A DNA stretch of 64,000 bases, taken from Methylomicrobium lacus_A (GTDB lineage Bacteria; Pseudomonadota; Gammaproteobacteria; Methylococcales; Methylomonadaceae). The notes under the pieces are model-generated. The model ran no database searches, was not told the DNA's origin, and saw nothing but the letters and a program-made list of their open reading frames with translations. Shown piece after piece: positions 34,983 through 44,597 of this stretch (position 1 is the first letter of the stretch; each line of letters starts with the position of its first letter). Position numbers and translations under genes: made by a program. Location: NCBI RefSeq assembly GCF_041897535.1, contig NZ_CP169217.1, forward strand, positions 3,162,001-3,226,000, read 5' to 3'.

Positions 34983-36644
34983 ATGTCCATTAACGATAAT
35001 CCGTCGCCGGCGAATTTTGTTCGCCATCTGATCAATAACGATTTAAAAACCAACAAACACAACGGCAAGGTCGCGACCCGCTTTCCGCCCGAACCGAACG
35101 GTTATCTGCATATCGGCCATGCCAAATCGATCTGCCTGAATTTCGGCCTCGCGCTCGAATATAACGGCACCTGCAACCTACGTTTCGACGACACCAATCC
35201 CGAGAAGGAAAGCGATGAATATGTCGAGGCGATCAAGCGCGATGTGCGCTGGCTCGGTTTCGAGTGGAGCGAATTGCGCCATGCGTCCGACTATTTTGGC
35301 CAACTCTATGATTATGCGGTGCAACTGATCAAGGACGGCAAGGCTTATGTCGACAGCTCGACGCCGGAGCAAATTCGCGCCTACCGCGGCACCTTGACCG
35401 AGCCGGGCAATGACAGCCCGGACCGCCGCCGTTCGATCGAGGAAAATCTGGCCTTGTTTCAGGGCATGCGCGACGGTCTGTATGCGGACGGGCAATATGT
35501 GCTGCGCGCGAAGATCGACATGGCGTCGCCGAACATCAACATGCGCGATCCGACCTTGTACCGGATTCGCCGGGTGCATCATCAGCGCACCGGCGACGAC
35601 TGGTGCCTGTATCCGATGTACGACTACACGCACTGCATTTCGGACGCGATCGAGGGCATCACGCATTCGTTGTGCACGCTCGAATTCGAAGACCACCGGC
35701 CCTTGTATGACTGGGTGCTTGAGCAACTGGATACGCCGTGGCGGCCGCAGCAGATCGAATTCGCCCGCCTGCAGCTCGAATATACGATCGTCAGCAAGCG
35801 CAAGCTGAATCAATTGGTCACCGAAAAGCATGTGTCGGGCTGGGACGATCCGCGCATGCCGACGATCGCCGGGCTGCGCCGGGCTGGGGTCACGCCGACC
35901 GCGATACGCGATTTTTGCGAACGGATCGGCCTGACCAAGAAGGACTCCTGGATCGAGATGAGTGTGCTCGAACATTGCATCCGCGAGGATCTGAACCAGA
36001 ACTCGCTGCGGGCCATGGCGGTCGCGGAGCCTTTGCGGGTCGTGATCACCAATTATCCGGACGGGCAGGTCGAAAACCTGAGCCTCGGCAATCATCCGCA
36101 GCGCCCCGAGCTCGGTTCACGGGCCGTCCCGTTTGCGAAGACTGTGTTGATCGAGCGCGACGACTTTTCCGAAAATCCGCCGCCGAAATACAAGCGTCTG
36201 GTGCCGGGCGGCGAGGTGCGTCTGCGCGGTTCGTACGTGATCCGCTGCGACGAGGTGATCAAGGACGCGGACGGCAATGTCGTCGAACTGCGCTGCAGCT
36301 ACGATCCTGAGACGCTCGGCAAGAATCCGGAAGGCCGCAAGGTCAAAGGCGTGATCCACTGGGTCTCCGAAGCGCATTCGCTGCCGGCGGAGCTGCGCCT
36401 GTACGACCGCCTGTTCTCGGTGCCGCAGCCAGACAATGAAGACAATTTCCTGAATGCGTTGAACCCGAACTCTTTGCAGGTCGTGAGCGGCTGCCGGGTC
36501 GAGGCCAGTTTGGCGAACGCGGAGCCGGAAAGCCGCTTCCAGTTCGAACGGATCGGCTATTTCTGTTTGGATAAGGACAGCCAGGACGGCAATCTGGTGT
36601 TCAACCGGACCGTCACGCTCAGGGAAGGCTGGGTGAAGGATTGA
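34983..36644 (+). CDS. glnS: Glutaminyl-tRNA synthetase
   Basis: GlnRS charges tRNA-Gln directly, so this organism need not rely on the GatCAB route. The 553 residues have the class I HIGH motif in RFPPEPNGYLHIGHAKSI, NLRFDDTNPEKE, DWCLYPMYDYTHCISDAIEG, the KMSKS-type loop YTIVSKRKLNQLV, and a C-terminal beta-barrel anticodon-binding region. The ending FNRTVTLREGWVKD is typical. Length equals that of E. coli GlnRS. It has its own terminator, shared with the convergent gene. Confidence 0.97.
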   Translation: MSINDNPSPANFVRHLINNDLKTNKHNGKVATRFPPEPNGYLHIGHAKSICLNFGLALEYNGTCNLRFDDTNPEKESDEYVEAIKRDVRWLGFEWSELRHASDYFGQLYDYAVQLIKDGKAYVDSSTPEQIRAYRGTLTEPGNDSPDRRRSIEENLALFQGMRDGLYADGQYVLRAKIDMASPNINMRDPTLYRIRRVHHQRTGDDWCLYPMYDYTHCISDAIEGITHSLCTLEFEDHRPLYDWVLEQLDTPWRPQQIEFARLQLEYTIVSKRKLNQLVTEKHVSGWDDPRMPTIAGLRRAGVTPTAIRDFCERIGLTKKDSWIEMSVLEHCIREDLNQNSLRAMAVAEPLRVVITNYPDGQVENLSLGNHPQRPELGSRAVPFAKTVLIERDDFSENPPPKYKRLVPGGEVRLRGSYVIRCDEVIKDADGNVVELRCSYDPETLGKNPEGRKVKGVIHWVSEAHSLPAELRLYDRLFSVPQPDNEDNFLNALNPNSLQVVSGCRVEASLANAEPESRFQFERIGYFCLDKDSQDGNLVFNRTVTLREGWVKD

Positions 36645-36687
36645 TCAAAAAACCTGCCGGGTTTTTAAAACCCGGCAGGTTTTTTAT
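36645..36687. terminator. Bidirectional terminator between glnS and the GDP-mannose hydrolase gene
   Basis: CCTGCCGGGTTTT (from 36653) pairs with AAAACCCGGCAGG (to 36679), with A-run before and T-run after, so it works on both strands. The final codons and stop of the minus-strand gene (36665) lie inside the stem. Confidence 0.9.
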
Positions 36688-37162
36688 TGCCACCGGCCAA
36701 TCCTGAAAGGGCTTCAAAATACGGCAACACATTCGGATGCACTTCCGCATTCCGGTGTGCCTCGTCGGCATTCAGCCAGCAATAATCGCTGTGCTGCTCC
36801 GCGGGCAGTCGGTCGGGCAGTTCGGCTCGGCGCAGCGCATAGGCCAGCACCACATAATGGGTGCCGATGCCGTCCACTTCGGCGAAATTGGTTTTGTATA
36901 AATGCGTATAGGCGCCCAGCGGCACCGCTTCCGCAAGGGCGGCGGCCTTGCCGAGCTCTGCGGCGGTGATGCGCAGGAAGGCGGCGTCCAGCGTTTCGTT
37001 CTTGCGGATGCGTCCGCCCGGCACAAACCAGGTGTTTTTGGCCGGTTCGTTGCTGCGCCAGCCGAGCAGCACCCGGCCGGCAGCGTCCTGAACGACCAGG
37101 TCGATCGACACCAGCGGCGTCCGCTCGATCACTTCCAAAAAATCACGTTCGCTAAGTTGCAT
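36665..37162 (-). CDS. GDP-mannose mannosyl hydrolase (Gmm/NudD-type Nudix)
   Basis: This 165-residue Nudix-like enzyme resembles E. coli Gmm: RTPLVSIDLVVQDAAGRVLLG, WFVPGGRIRKNETLDAAF followed by RITAAELG (the altered Nudix box of Gmm, lacking the usual REUXEE), THYVVLAY, and EQHSDYCWLNADE. Gmm splits GDP-mannose to GDP and mannose in cell-surface sugar metabolism. I chose the ATG at 37162, with GAGGAA eight bases upstream, over one eight codons earlier. It follows a polysaccharide flippase gene, so both may serve surface glycan synthesis. Confidence 0.85.
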   Translation of the reverse strand: MQLSERDFLEVIERTPLVSIDLVVQDAAGRVLLGWRSNEPAKNTWFVPGGRIRKNETLDAAFLRITAAELGKAAALAEAVPLGAYTHLYKTNFAEVDGIGTHYVVLAYALRRAELPDRLPAEQHSDYCWLNADEAHRNAEVHPNVLPYFEALSGLAGGNKKPAGF

Positions 37163-37172
37163 GGCCGATTCC

Positions 37173-38648
37173 TCATTGAATCGCAATGCGCCGGCGGCGT
37201 TCCAGCAGCGCCGCAGCCGATAAATAGCTCAGCATCAGCAAGGCGGCGATCAGCCAGGACGGCAAAGCGGCAGTATTCGTCGACAGCGGTTCGCGGGCGA
37301 AATACAGGCCGAGGCCGAAGACGATATAGAAAAGTATCCGTTTCAGGTCGTAGGCGACCGGGTAATACTTCCGGCCCAGCAGGTACGAAACGAGCGCCAT
37401 GGCCGCATAGCAGGCCAGCGTCGCCCAGGCCGAGCCGACATAGCCGTACAGCGGAATCCACCACAGATTCAGTCCAATCGTGATCAGCGCGCCGCCGAGC
37501 GACACGAACGCGCCCATCAAGGTCCGGTCGGTCAGTTTGTACCAGATCGACAGGTTCACATAAATGCCCAGAAACAGATTCGCGAGCAGCAGGATCGGCG
37601 TCACGCCGAGCCCGGCGCGGAATTCCCTGCCGATGAAATATTGGAAGAAATCGATATACAGGGTCACCAATAAGAAGATCGCCATGCAGAAAATCACGAA
37701 ATATTTCATCACGTCCGCATACACCTGGCGCGCATCGCTCTTGTCCGCATAGGCGAAGAAAAAGGGTTCGGCCGCATAGCGGAACGCCTGGATGAACAGC
37801 GACATCAGGATCGACAGCTTGTAGCAGGCGCTGTAGATGCCGAGCATGCGCATGTTCGTCAGCGGATCGTGCGGCAGCAGATACTTCAACAAGGCGCGGT
37901 CGAGCATTTCATTGATGATGCCGGCGAAACCGATCACCACCATCGGCAGCGAATAGCGCAGCATGCTAAGGAACAGCGCCTTGTCGAAGCCCCAGAGCAG
38001 ACCTTTTAGCTGCGGCGTCAGCAGCACGAATTTGACCCCGCTGGCGGCCAGATTCGCGATGAACACGTAACCGAGGCCGATATGCGGATCGTAAATCGGC
38101 GCGAACCAGATCTGTTCGTTTTTCGCGTAGAGCGGCGGGCAATAGGCGATGAAAAACAGGCTCAGCCCCACCGTGACCCCAATCTCGACGATCTTGATGC
38201 CGGCAAAGCGAAACGCCTTGTTTTCGGCGCGCAATCTCGCAAACGGAATCGAGGCGATCGCATCGAGACCCAAAATGATCGCAAACCACTGCACGTATTC
38301 GGGATGGTGGGCATAATGCAGCGCGTCCGAAAGCGGCGTCTGGACGAGCTGGATCAGCAGCAGGAAACACAGATTGACCCCCAGCACGAACCATAACGCG
38401 GTCGCATAGGCGCTATCGCGCTGCGGGTCGTTCTTGTCGCGGAAGCGAAAATAGCCGGTCTCGAAGCCGAACACCAGGAGCACCGCAAAAAAGCCGGCAT
38501 AGGCATAAAACTCGGAGACGACCCCGTATTCGGCCGCCGAGAAATGATAGGTATAGAGCGGCACCAACAGATAATTCAGAAACCGCCCGAAAATGCTGCT
38601 GAGGCCGTAGATCGCGGTTTGCGAGGCGAGTTTTTTGATGATGCCCAT
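37173..38648 (-). CDS. Polysaccharide/lipid-linked oligosaccharide flippase (MATE-like, Wzx type)
   Basis: The 491 residues form about 12-14 membrane helices. It starts IKKLASQTAIYGLSSIFGRF and LLVPLYTYHFSAAEYGVVSE, the standard N-terminus of the polysaccharide biosynthesis (PST) branch of the MOP flippases. Charged residues in helix loops such as FGFETGYFRFRDKND are typical. The substrate cannot be read from sequence. No glycosyltransferases are adjacent; the only sugar-related neighbour is the GDP-mannose hydrolase gene downstream. It is not MurJ, which has a different N-terminus. Confidence 0.85.
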   Translation of the reverse strand: MGIIKKLASQTAIYGLSSIFGRFLNYLLVPLYTYHFSAAEYGVVSEFYAYAGFFAVLLVFGFETGYFRFRDKNDPQRDSAYATALWFVLGVNLCFLLLIQLVQTPLSDALHYAHHPEYVQWFAIILGLDAIASIPFARLRAENKAFRFAGIKIVEIGVTVGLSLFFIAYCPPLYAKNEQIWFAPIYDPHIGLGYVFIANLAASGVKFVLLTPQLKGLLWGFDKALFLSMLRYSLPMVVIGFAGIINEMLDRALLKYLLPHDPLTNMRMLGIYSACYKLSILMSLFIQAFRYAAEPFFFAYADKSDARQVYADVMKYFVIFCMAIFLLVTLYIDFFQYFIGREFRAGLGVTPILLLANLFLGIYVNLSIWYKLTDRTLMGAFVSLGGALITIGLNLWWIPLYGYVGSAWATLACYAAMALVSYLLGRKYYPVAYDLKRILFYIVFGLGLYFAREPLSTNTAALPSWLIAALLMLSYLSAAALLERRRRIAIQ

Positions 38649-38702
38649 CGGCTGTCGCGCTTTATTTTGGGTTTGAAGAAGAATTATCCGGAGCTTTTTG
38701 TC

Positions 38703-39992
38703 CTATTCGGCCAATTCGCCGGCAACCCAGTTTTGGCCTGCTTCGGTCAGGCGGGCAGTCATCAGCTGATTCTCGACCGACCGGTCCCGGCTCACGATGC
38801 AGCCGACCTTAAGATAATTCGGCGTATAGCCGAACACCCGTTGCCGGTCTTCGCCGCAAGGCTCGCTGTAGCCTTCCCACAATACCGGAAATTCCCGGCC
38901 CAGATTGTCCCGGTAAAATTTCAGCTTCATCTCTTCGGCCAGACGATGCAGGGCGGCGCTGCGCTGTTTTTTGATCGTATTGTTCACCTGGCCGGGCAAA
39001 GAAGCGGCCTTGGTGCCTTCGCGGCGGGAATAGGTGAAGATATGGATGTGGCCGAAGCCGGTGGCCGCGATGTAATCGAAGCTTTCCTGCCATTCCTGCT
39101 CGGTTTCGCCCGGAAAGCCGACGATGATGTCGGTCGTGACATTGAAATGCGGAATCTGCCGGCGCAGGCGTTCGATAATCGCGGTGAATTCCTGCGTTTT
39201 GCAGCGCCTTGCCATGCGCCGCAGCACGCTGTCAGAACCGCTCTGCAAGGGAAGGTGCAGGTGCGGCATCAGGCGCGGGTTGTCGAACAGCTCGAAAAAG
39301 CTGTCGGTTAATTCCCAGGGTTCGAGCGAGCCGAGCCGGATGCGCGGAATGTCGGTTTGCGCCAGGATCGCCTGGATCAAATCGGCCAGATGGCAGCCCA
39401 GGTCGCTGCCGTAGCCGCCGAGATGCACGCCGGTCAGTACAATTTCGGCGATGCCTTGTTGATGCAGGGTGTTGATTTCCTCGATGATAGCGGCGATCGG
39501 CCGGCTTTTTTCCTCGCCGCGGGCGACGGTCACGATGCAGAACGTGCAGCGGTAGCGGCAGCCGTCCTGGACTTTCACGAACGCGCGCTGGCGGCCGCGG
39601 GTAAACAGCGAAAACTCGCCGGGTTCGGTCGCCTGCGCCGGCATGCTGGAGAGGTTCAACTCGCGCAGGGCCAAGTCGACCAGCTTGTCCTTGTCCTGGT
39701 TGCCGATCACCAGGTCAACCCCCATCTCGGCTTCGGCCTGCTGTTGATTCAAGGTCGCATAGCAGCCGCTGACGACCAGCTTTGCCTGCGGGTTGTCGCG
39801 GTGAATCCTGCGGATCAGCTGGCGCGATTTCCGGGCCGCATCCTGGGTCACCGCGCAGGAGTTCAACACGATCAAGTGCGCAGCTTCCGCTTGGGTCGTG
39901 ATGCCGTGCCCTGCGCGCTCAAAATCCTGAGCCCAGGTTTCAAGTTCCGCTTCGTTGAGCCGGCAGCCGAGGGTTTGCAAGTGAACTAACAT
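38703..39992 (-). CDS. mtaB: tRNA t6A37 methylthiotransferase MtaB
   Basis: MtaB converts t6A37 to ms2t6A in ANN-reading tRNAs. The 429 residues contain an N-terminal UPF0004 domain (LQTLGCRLNEAELE; LNSCAVTQDAARKSRQLI; VVSGCYATL) with three cysteines for the auxiliary cluster. The radical-SAM domain carries CRYRCTFC (CxxxCxxC) and TGVHLGGYGSDLG, and a TRAM domain is at the end. TLGCRLNEAE, rather than the MiaB or RimO version, points to MtaB. Confidence 0.92.
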   Translation of the reverse strand: MLVHLQTLGCRLNEAELETWAQDFERAGHGITTQAEAAHLIVLNSCAVTQDAARKSRQLIRRIHRDNPQAKLVVSGCYATLNQQQAEAEMGVDLVIGNQDKDKLVDLALRELNLSSMPAQATEPGEFSLFTRGRQRAFVKVQDGCRYRCTFCIVTVARGEEKSRPIAAIIEEINTLHQQGIAEIVLTGVHLGGYGSDLGCHLADLIQAILAQTDIPRIRLGSLEPWELTDSFFELFDNPRLMPHLHLPLQSGSDSVLRRMARRCKTQEFTAIIERLRRQIPHFNVTTDIIVGFPGETEQEWQESFDYIAATGFGHIHIFTYSRREGTKAASLPGQVNNTIKKQRSAALHRLAEEMKLKFYRDNLGREFPVLWEGYSEPCGEDRQRVFGYTPNYLKVGCIVSRDRSVENQLMTARLTEAGQNWVAGELAE

Positions 39993-41225
39993 CTATCCGA
40001 AAAACCAGTAACAAATCAAAATGGAGGCGATAACGCCCGCAAAATCGGCCATTATCCCACAACCGGCGGCATGACGGATATTTTTGATGCCGACCGCGCC
40101 GAAATACACCGCCAGCACATAAAAGGTCGTTTCGGTGCTGCCCTGGATGATGCAGGACAGGCGTCCGGCAAACGAGTCGGCGCCGAGCGTCTTCATCGTG
40201 TCGATCATCATCGCGCGCGCGCCGCTGCCGCTGAACGGCTTGATCAAGGCGGTCGGCAGCGCGTCGATGAAGCGGCTGTCGAGTGCGAATAAAGCGGCCA
40301 GATAGCGCATCAAGTCGTTCAAGAGCTCCAGCGCGCCGCTGGCCCGGAACACGCCGATCGCGGCCAGCATCGCGACCAGATACGGAATGATCGTGATCGC
40401 GGTCTGAAAGCCTTCCTTCGCGCCTTCGACGAACGCTTCGTAGGCGTTGATTCTTTTATACAGCGCGCCCGCGATGAACACGACCACCAATGTAAACAGG
40501 ACCACATTGCTGATCAGCGCCGATTGCGCCAGCATGTCTTCTTTCGGCAGGCCGGTGAAATAAGCGAGCAGGGCGCCGATTAACAGCGTCATGCCGGCCA
40601 GATAGGCCAGCACGACTTTGTCGAGCAGATTGATCCGCTGCATCCAGGCGACTGCCAAGAGGCCTGCCAATGTCGAGCAATAAGTCGCGATCAGGATCGG
40701 GATGAACACGTCGGTCGGGTTGAGTGCGCCGAGTTGCGTGCGATAAGTGAAGATCGTGACCGGAAACAAGGTCACCGAGGAGGTGTTGATCACCAGAAAC
40801 AAAATTTGCGCATTGCTGGCGGTTTCGGGCTTCGGGTTCAGCGTCTGTAATTCCTGCATCGCCTTGATGCCGAGCGGCGTCGCGGCATTGTCGAGGCCGA
40901 GTGCATTCGCCGAGATATTCATCACGATCGCGCCGAGCGCCGGGTGATTTCTCGGAATGTCCGGCATCAGGCGGCCGAACAGCGGGGTTAAACCTTGCGT
41001 CAACAGTTGAATGAAGCCGCTTTTCTCGCCGACGCGCATGATGCCGAGCCACAAGGACAGCACGCCGGTCAGGCCCAACGCAATCTCGAACGCAGCTTTC
41101 GACTGACTGAACAGCGCGGCCATGATGTCCGCGAAGATTTCGGTATTGCCGAAAAAAATCAGTTTGATTGTCGCCGTAATAAAGGCGATCAGAAAAAAAC
41201 CGATCCAGATCAGGTTAAGCAGCAT
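39993..41225 (-). CDS. SpmAB-like fused nucleoside-recognition (Gate) membrane protein
   Basis: The 410 residues contain two Gate-type halves. The first resembles spore maturation protein SpmA (LGIMRVGEKSGFIQLLTQGL; MNISANALGLDNAATPLGIK). The second resembles SpmB (YEAFVEGAKEGFQTAITIIP; IKPFSGSGARAMMIDTM; GSTETTFYVLAVYFGAVGIK). About ten membrane helices are present. Fused SpmAB proteins occur in many non-sporulating Gram-negatives; their cargo is unknown, though the related Gate domain occurs in nucleoside and ion carriers. It begins immediately after the mtaB ATG, read in the same direction. Confidence 0.87.
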   Translation of the reverse strand: MLLNLIWIGFFLIAFITATIKLIFFGNTEIFADIMAALFSQSKAAFEIALGLTGVLSLWLGIMRVGEKSGFIQLLTQGLTPLFGRLMPDIPRNHPALGAIVMNISANALGLDNAATPLGIKAMQELQTLNPKPETASNAQILFLVINTSSVTLFPVTIFTYRTQLGALNPTDVFIPILIATYCSTLAGLLAVAWMQRINLLDKVVLAYLAGMTLLIGALLAYFTGLPKEDMLAQSALISNVVLFTLVVVFIAGALYKRINAYEAFVEGAKEGFQTAITIIPYLVAMLAAIGVFRASGALELLNDLMRYLAALFALDSRFIDALPTALIKPFSGSGARAMMIDTMKTLGADSFAGRLSCIIQGSTETTFYVLAVYFGAVGIKNIRHAAGCGIMADFAGVIASILICYWFFG

Positions 41226-41254
41226 CGGCCGTTGATCCTTCCGAATCGCGCGGG

Positions 41255-41286
41255 CAAAAAAAAGGCTGCGCCAAAAGGCGCAGCCT
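41255..41286 (-). terminator. Rho-independent terminator after purB
   Basis: Read on the minus strand, AGGCTGCGCC and GGCGCAGCCT pair around TTTT, and a run of eight T follows (41262-41255). It ends the purB transcript before the SpmAB-like gene. Confidence 0.88.
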
Positions 41287-41402
41287 GGGAGAGGAGTACC
41301 AAGCTCTCATAACGGGGTGAGAGAGACCCAATGAATTGGCATTACCCATGACAAGTCACTGAATCGAATTCTAGGAGACATCCCGCATTTTTCAAGAGCG
41401 GA

Positions 41403-42767
41403 CTAGATTTTTTTTGCCAAAGCTTCGGCATAGCCGGTATAACCGCGCGGCGTCAGCGCCAGCAGATCGGCCTTCGCGTTCGCCGGAATATCGAGTTTTT
41501 CGATGAATGCCCGCATGTCGTCCGGCGTGATGCGCTGGCCGCGGGTCAGTTCCTTCAGCTTTTCGTAGGGTTTTTCGATGCCGTAGCGGCGCATGACCGT
41601 TTGAATCGGCTCCGCGAGCACTTCCCAGTTCGCGTTCAAATCGGCTTCGATGGCATCGCTATTGATCTGCAATTTGCCTATGCCTTTCAAGGTCGATTGA
41701 ATCGCAATCACCGTATGCGCGATGCCGACGCCGATGTTGCGCAGTACGGTCGAATCGGTCAAATCACGCTGCCAGCGCGACACCGGCAGTTTTTCGGCCA
41801 GGAAGCCGAACAGGGCGTTGGCGATGCCGAGATTGCCTTCGGAGTTTTCGAAATCGATCGGATTGACCTTGTGCGGCATCGTCGAGGAGCCGACTTCGCC
41901 CGCGACGGTTTTTTGCTTGAAGTAGCCGAGCGAGATGTAGCCCCAGACATCGCGGTCGAAATCGAGCAGTATCGTATTGAAGCGCGACAGCGCATGGAAA
42001 AATTCGGCGATGTAGTCGTGCGGCTCGATTTGGATCGTATAAGGATTGAAGGTCAGGCCCAGCGATTCGACGAAATTTTGTGCGAAAGCCTCCCAATCCA
42101 CTTCGGGATAGGCGACGCTGTGCGCGTTGTAATTGCCGACCGCGCCGTTGATCTTGCCGAGCAGTTGCACCTGCGCCAGTTGCGCGCGCTGACGCTCGAT
42201 CCGGGCCGCGACGTTCGCGAACTCCTTGCCGGCGGTCGTCGGGCTCGCGGACTGGCCGTGCGTGCGCGACAGCATCGGCTGGGCCGCATTTTCGACCGCG
42301 AGCTTCTTGATCGCCGCGCCGCAGGCATCGATTTGCTCCAGCATCGCCGCGCGGCCTTCCTTCAGCATCAGCGCATAAGACAGGTTGTTGATGTCTTCGG
42401 AGGTGCAGGCGAAATGGAAAAACTCGGAGACTTTTTCAAGCTCGGCGTTGCCTGCGATTTTTTCTTTCAGGAAATATTCGACCGCCTTCACGTCGTGATT
42501 GGTGGTTCTCTCGATATCCTTGACTCTTTGCGCGTCCGCTTCCGAAAAATCCGCCGCAATTGCATTCAATACCTGCGTGGCCGCCGCGCTGAAGGGCGGC
42601 ACTTCGCTAATCTGAGGATGCGCGGCCAGCGCCTGCAGCCAGCGCACTTCGACCAGCACGCGGTAGCGGATCAGGCCGTATTCGCTGAAAATCGGACGCA
42701 GGGCGCTGACTTTGTCGGCGTAGCGGCCGTCGATCGGAGAGATGGCAGTAAGAGAAAATTGAGTCAT
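41403..42767 (-). CDS. purB: Adenylosuccinate lyase
   Basis: PurB catalyses two fumarate-releasing steps, in IMP and AMP synthesis. The 454 residues have LTAISPIDGRYADKVSALRP, TTNHDVKAVEYFLKEKI, the His-containing TSEDINNLSYALML, LSRTHGQSASPTTAGKEFAN, and the fumarase/lyase signature GSSTMPHKVNPIDFENSEGN with its catalytic serine. This is the E. coli-like long type. It stands alone, 32 bases downstream of mnmA, and lacks the hflD that lies between them in enteric bacteria. Confidence 0.97.
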   Translation of the reverse strand: MTQFSLTAISPIDGRYADKVSALRPIFSEYGLIRYRVLVEVRWLQALAAHPQISEVPPFSAAATQVLNAIAADFSEADAQRVKDIERTTNHDVKAVEYFLKEKIAGNAELEKVSEFFHFACTSEDINNLSYALMLKEGRAAMLEQIDACGAAIKKLAVENAAQPMLSRTHGQSASPTTAGKEFANVAARIERQRAQLAQVQLLGKINGAVGNYNAHSVAYPEVDWEAFAQNFVESLGLTFNPYTIQIEPHDYIAEFFHALSRFNTILLDFDRDVWGYISLGYFKQKTVAGEVGSSTMPHKVNPIDFENSEGNLGIANALFGFLAEKLPVSRWQRDLTDSTVLRNIGVGIAHTVIAIQSTLKGIGKLQINSDAIEADLNANWEVLAEPIQTVMRRYGIEKPYEKLKELTRGQRITPDDMRAFIEKLDIPANAKADLLALTPRGYTGYAEALAKKI

Positions 42768-42799
42768 GAAGATTACAGTCTAAAGATGATAAGAAAAAA

Positions 42800-43891
42800 T
42801 TAGGCGTTGGTCTTGCTTTCGATGATGCCGCCGCCGAGACAAATCTCGCCGTCATAAAACACGACCGACTGCCCCGGCGTAATCGCGCGTTGCGGTTCGT
42901 CGAAAACGGCTTTGCAGCGCCCGTCCGGCAGCGGGGACAGCGTGCAGGTCTGATCGGCTTGCCGGTAGCGGGTCTTGGCCGCGCAGCGGAGCGTTGCGGT
43001 CAACGGCCGGTTGCTGCACCAGTCCAGTTGTCCGGCTTCGAGTGTATTGTGCAGCATCAAGGGGTGATCGTGGCCCTGGCCGACCAGCAGCACATTGTTG
43101 TCGAGGTCTTTTTCGAGCACATACCAGGGCTCGTCGGGCGTGTTCTGGACGCCGCCGATGCCGAGGCCCTGACGCTGGCCGAGCGTGTAGTACATCAGGC
43201 CGTGATGGCGGCCGATCGTGCGGCCTTCCGGCGTGCGGATGTCGCCGGGCTGGGTCGGCAGGTAGCGCTGCAAGAATTCCTTGAACTTGCGCTCGCCGAT
43301 GAAGCAGATGCCGGTACTGTCTTTTTTGCGGCAATTGTCGAAGCCTGCCTTTTCCGCCAGCGCGCGGATTTCGGTCTTGTGCAGATGGCCGATCGGAAAC
43401 AGCGTGCGCGACAATTGCTTTTGGCCCAGCGTATAGAGGAAGTAGCTCTGTTCCTTGGCAGGATCGAGGCCTTTCAGCAAAAAGTATTCGCCGCCGCGCT
43501 CTTCGACGCGGGCATAGTGGCCGGTCGCGATGTATTCGGCGCCCAAATCCTCGATCGCGTAATTCAAGAATGCCTTGAATTTGACATGCTTGTTGCAGAG
43601 AATGTCGGGGTTCGGCGTGCGGCCTTTTTCGAACTCGGACAAAAACACTTCAAACACTTCGTCCCAATATTCGGCCGCGAAATTGACCGTTTTCAGTTCG
43701 ATGCCGAGCCGGTCGCAAACCTGCTGCGCGTCGGCGAGGTCCTGCATCGCGGTGCAATACTCGGTGCCGTCGTCCTCTTCCCAGTTTTTCATGAACAAAC
43801 CGGTGACCTGGTGGCCCTGTTCCAGGAGCAGCAGCGCGGTGACCGAGGAGTCGACGCCGCCCGACATGCCGACAATGATATTTTTAGCCAT
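42800..43891 (-). CDS. mnmA: tRNA-specific 2-thiouridylase MnmA
   Basis: MnmA thiolates U34 of tRNA-Lys, -Glu and -Gln. The 363 residues have the PP-loop IIVGMSGGVDSSVTALLLLE, KNWEEDDGTEYCTAMQDLAD, the catalytic CNKHVKFKAFLNYA segment with the first cysteine, ATGHYARVEE, and the second catalytic cysteine in STGICFIGERKFKEFLQRYL. It overlaps nudJ by 8 bases, an operon conserved in gammaproteobacteria. Confidence 0.97.
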   Translation of the reverse strand: MAKNIIVGMSGGVDSSVTALLLLEQGHQVTGLFMKNWEEDDGTEYCTAMQDLADAQQVCDRLGIELKTVNFAAEYWDEVFEVFLSEFEKGRTPNPDILCNKHVKFKAFLNYAIEDLGAEYIATGHYARVEERGGEYFLLKGLDPAKEQSYFLYTLGQKQLSRTLFPIGHLHKTEIRALAEKAGFDNCRKKDSTGICFIGERKFKEFLQRYLPTQPGDIRTPEGRTIGRHHGLMYYTLGQRQGLGIGGVQNTPDEPWYVLEKDLDNNVLLVGQGHDHPLMLHNTLEAGQLDWCSNRPLTATLRCAAKTRYRQADQTCTLSPLPDGRCKAVFDEPQRAITPGQSVVFYDGEICLGGGIIESKTNA

Positions 43892-44345
43892 GGTTCAGAT
43901 CGAGCAGGGATTGGATTAACGACAAGGGATAACGGGCACCGGCCAGGTATTCGTCCACGCATAAGGCGACCAAGGGGCTTCTGAGCCGTTTCGGATCGGA
44001 CATCAGTTCATCGCGCGTCAGCCAGTGCGCCGCGATGATGCCGGTGTCCAGCGGGACTTCCGGCTCATGGCTGTGACAGCTTCCGGAAAAACAGACGCGC
44101 AGGAAGCTCGGCGATTCGGGATTTCGTCGCCAGAGTTGAATTCCGACCAGATGTTCCGGTTCGAAGCGCCAGGCGGTTTCCTCGAAAACCTCGCGCCGCG
44201 CCGCGGTCAGCAAATCTTCGCCTTCTTCCAAATGGCCCGCCGGCTGATTCAGTTTGATGCCGTCGGTGGTCTCTTCCTCCACCACCAAGAATCGTTGATC
44301 ACGCTCGATGATCGCGGCCACGGTCACATGCGGCTTCCAAACCAT
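43884..44345 (-). CDS. nudJ: Nudix phosphatase NudJ
   Basis: The 153 residues carry a full Nudix box, GHLEEGEDLLTAARREVFEE, after KPHVTVAAIIERDQRFLVVE. NudJ hydrolyses nucleoside tri- and diphosphates and, in E. coli, the thiamin precursor HMP-PP. Position directly ahead of mnmA supports this Nudix subfamily over others. It diverges from clpS across about 250 bases. Confidence 0.88.
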   Translation of the reverse strand: MVWKPHVTVAAIIERDQRFLVVEEETTDGIKLNQPAGHLEEGEDLLTAARREVFEETAWRFEPEHLVGIQLWRRNPESPSFLRVCFSGSCHSHEPEVPLDTGIIAAHWLTRDELMSDPKRLRSPLVALCVDEYLAGARYPLSLIQSLLDLNHG

Positions 44346-44597
44346 TCATTTTCCTCAATAATACAAAACGGTTATTTTACTCGATTTGTCGTTCACGGGG
44401 ACAACGAATTGAACTCTGCGCGTGCATTCTGTCAAACGCAACGAGCAGAAGCGTTTGCTGATATTAGTCTGCGAAGGTGTATTAAAAAGCGCTATACTTC
44501 GAGCATGAGGGGGCAGACGGCTTTCGCGATGCTTAATAGGCTTGAAATAAACTATCATTTGGTATTATTGTTAAGCTTGTAAAGATTTTTTGCCACG

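Noticed and set aside
38544..39311. Plus-strand frame of 255 codons opposite the flippase and mtaB genes
   Set aside because: It runs across two well-supported genes on the other strand and has no recognisable domain.
41601..42803. Plus-strand frame of 400 codons opposite purB
   Set aside because: An antisense shadow; purB has complete family signatures.
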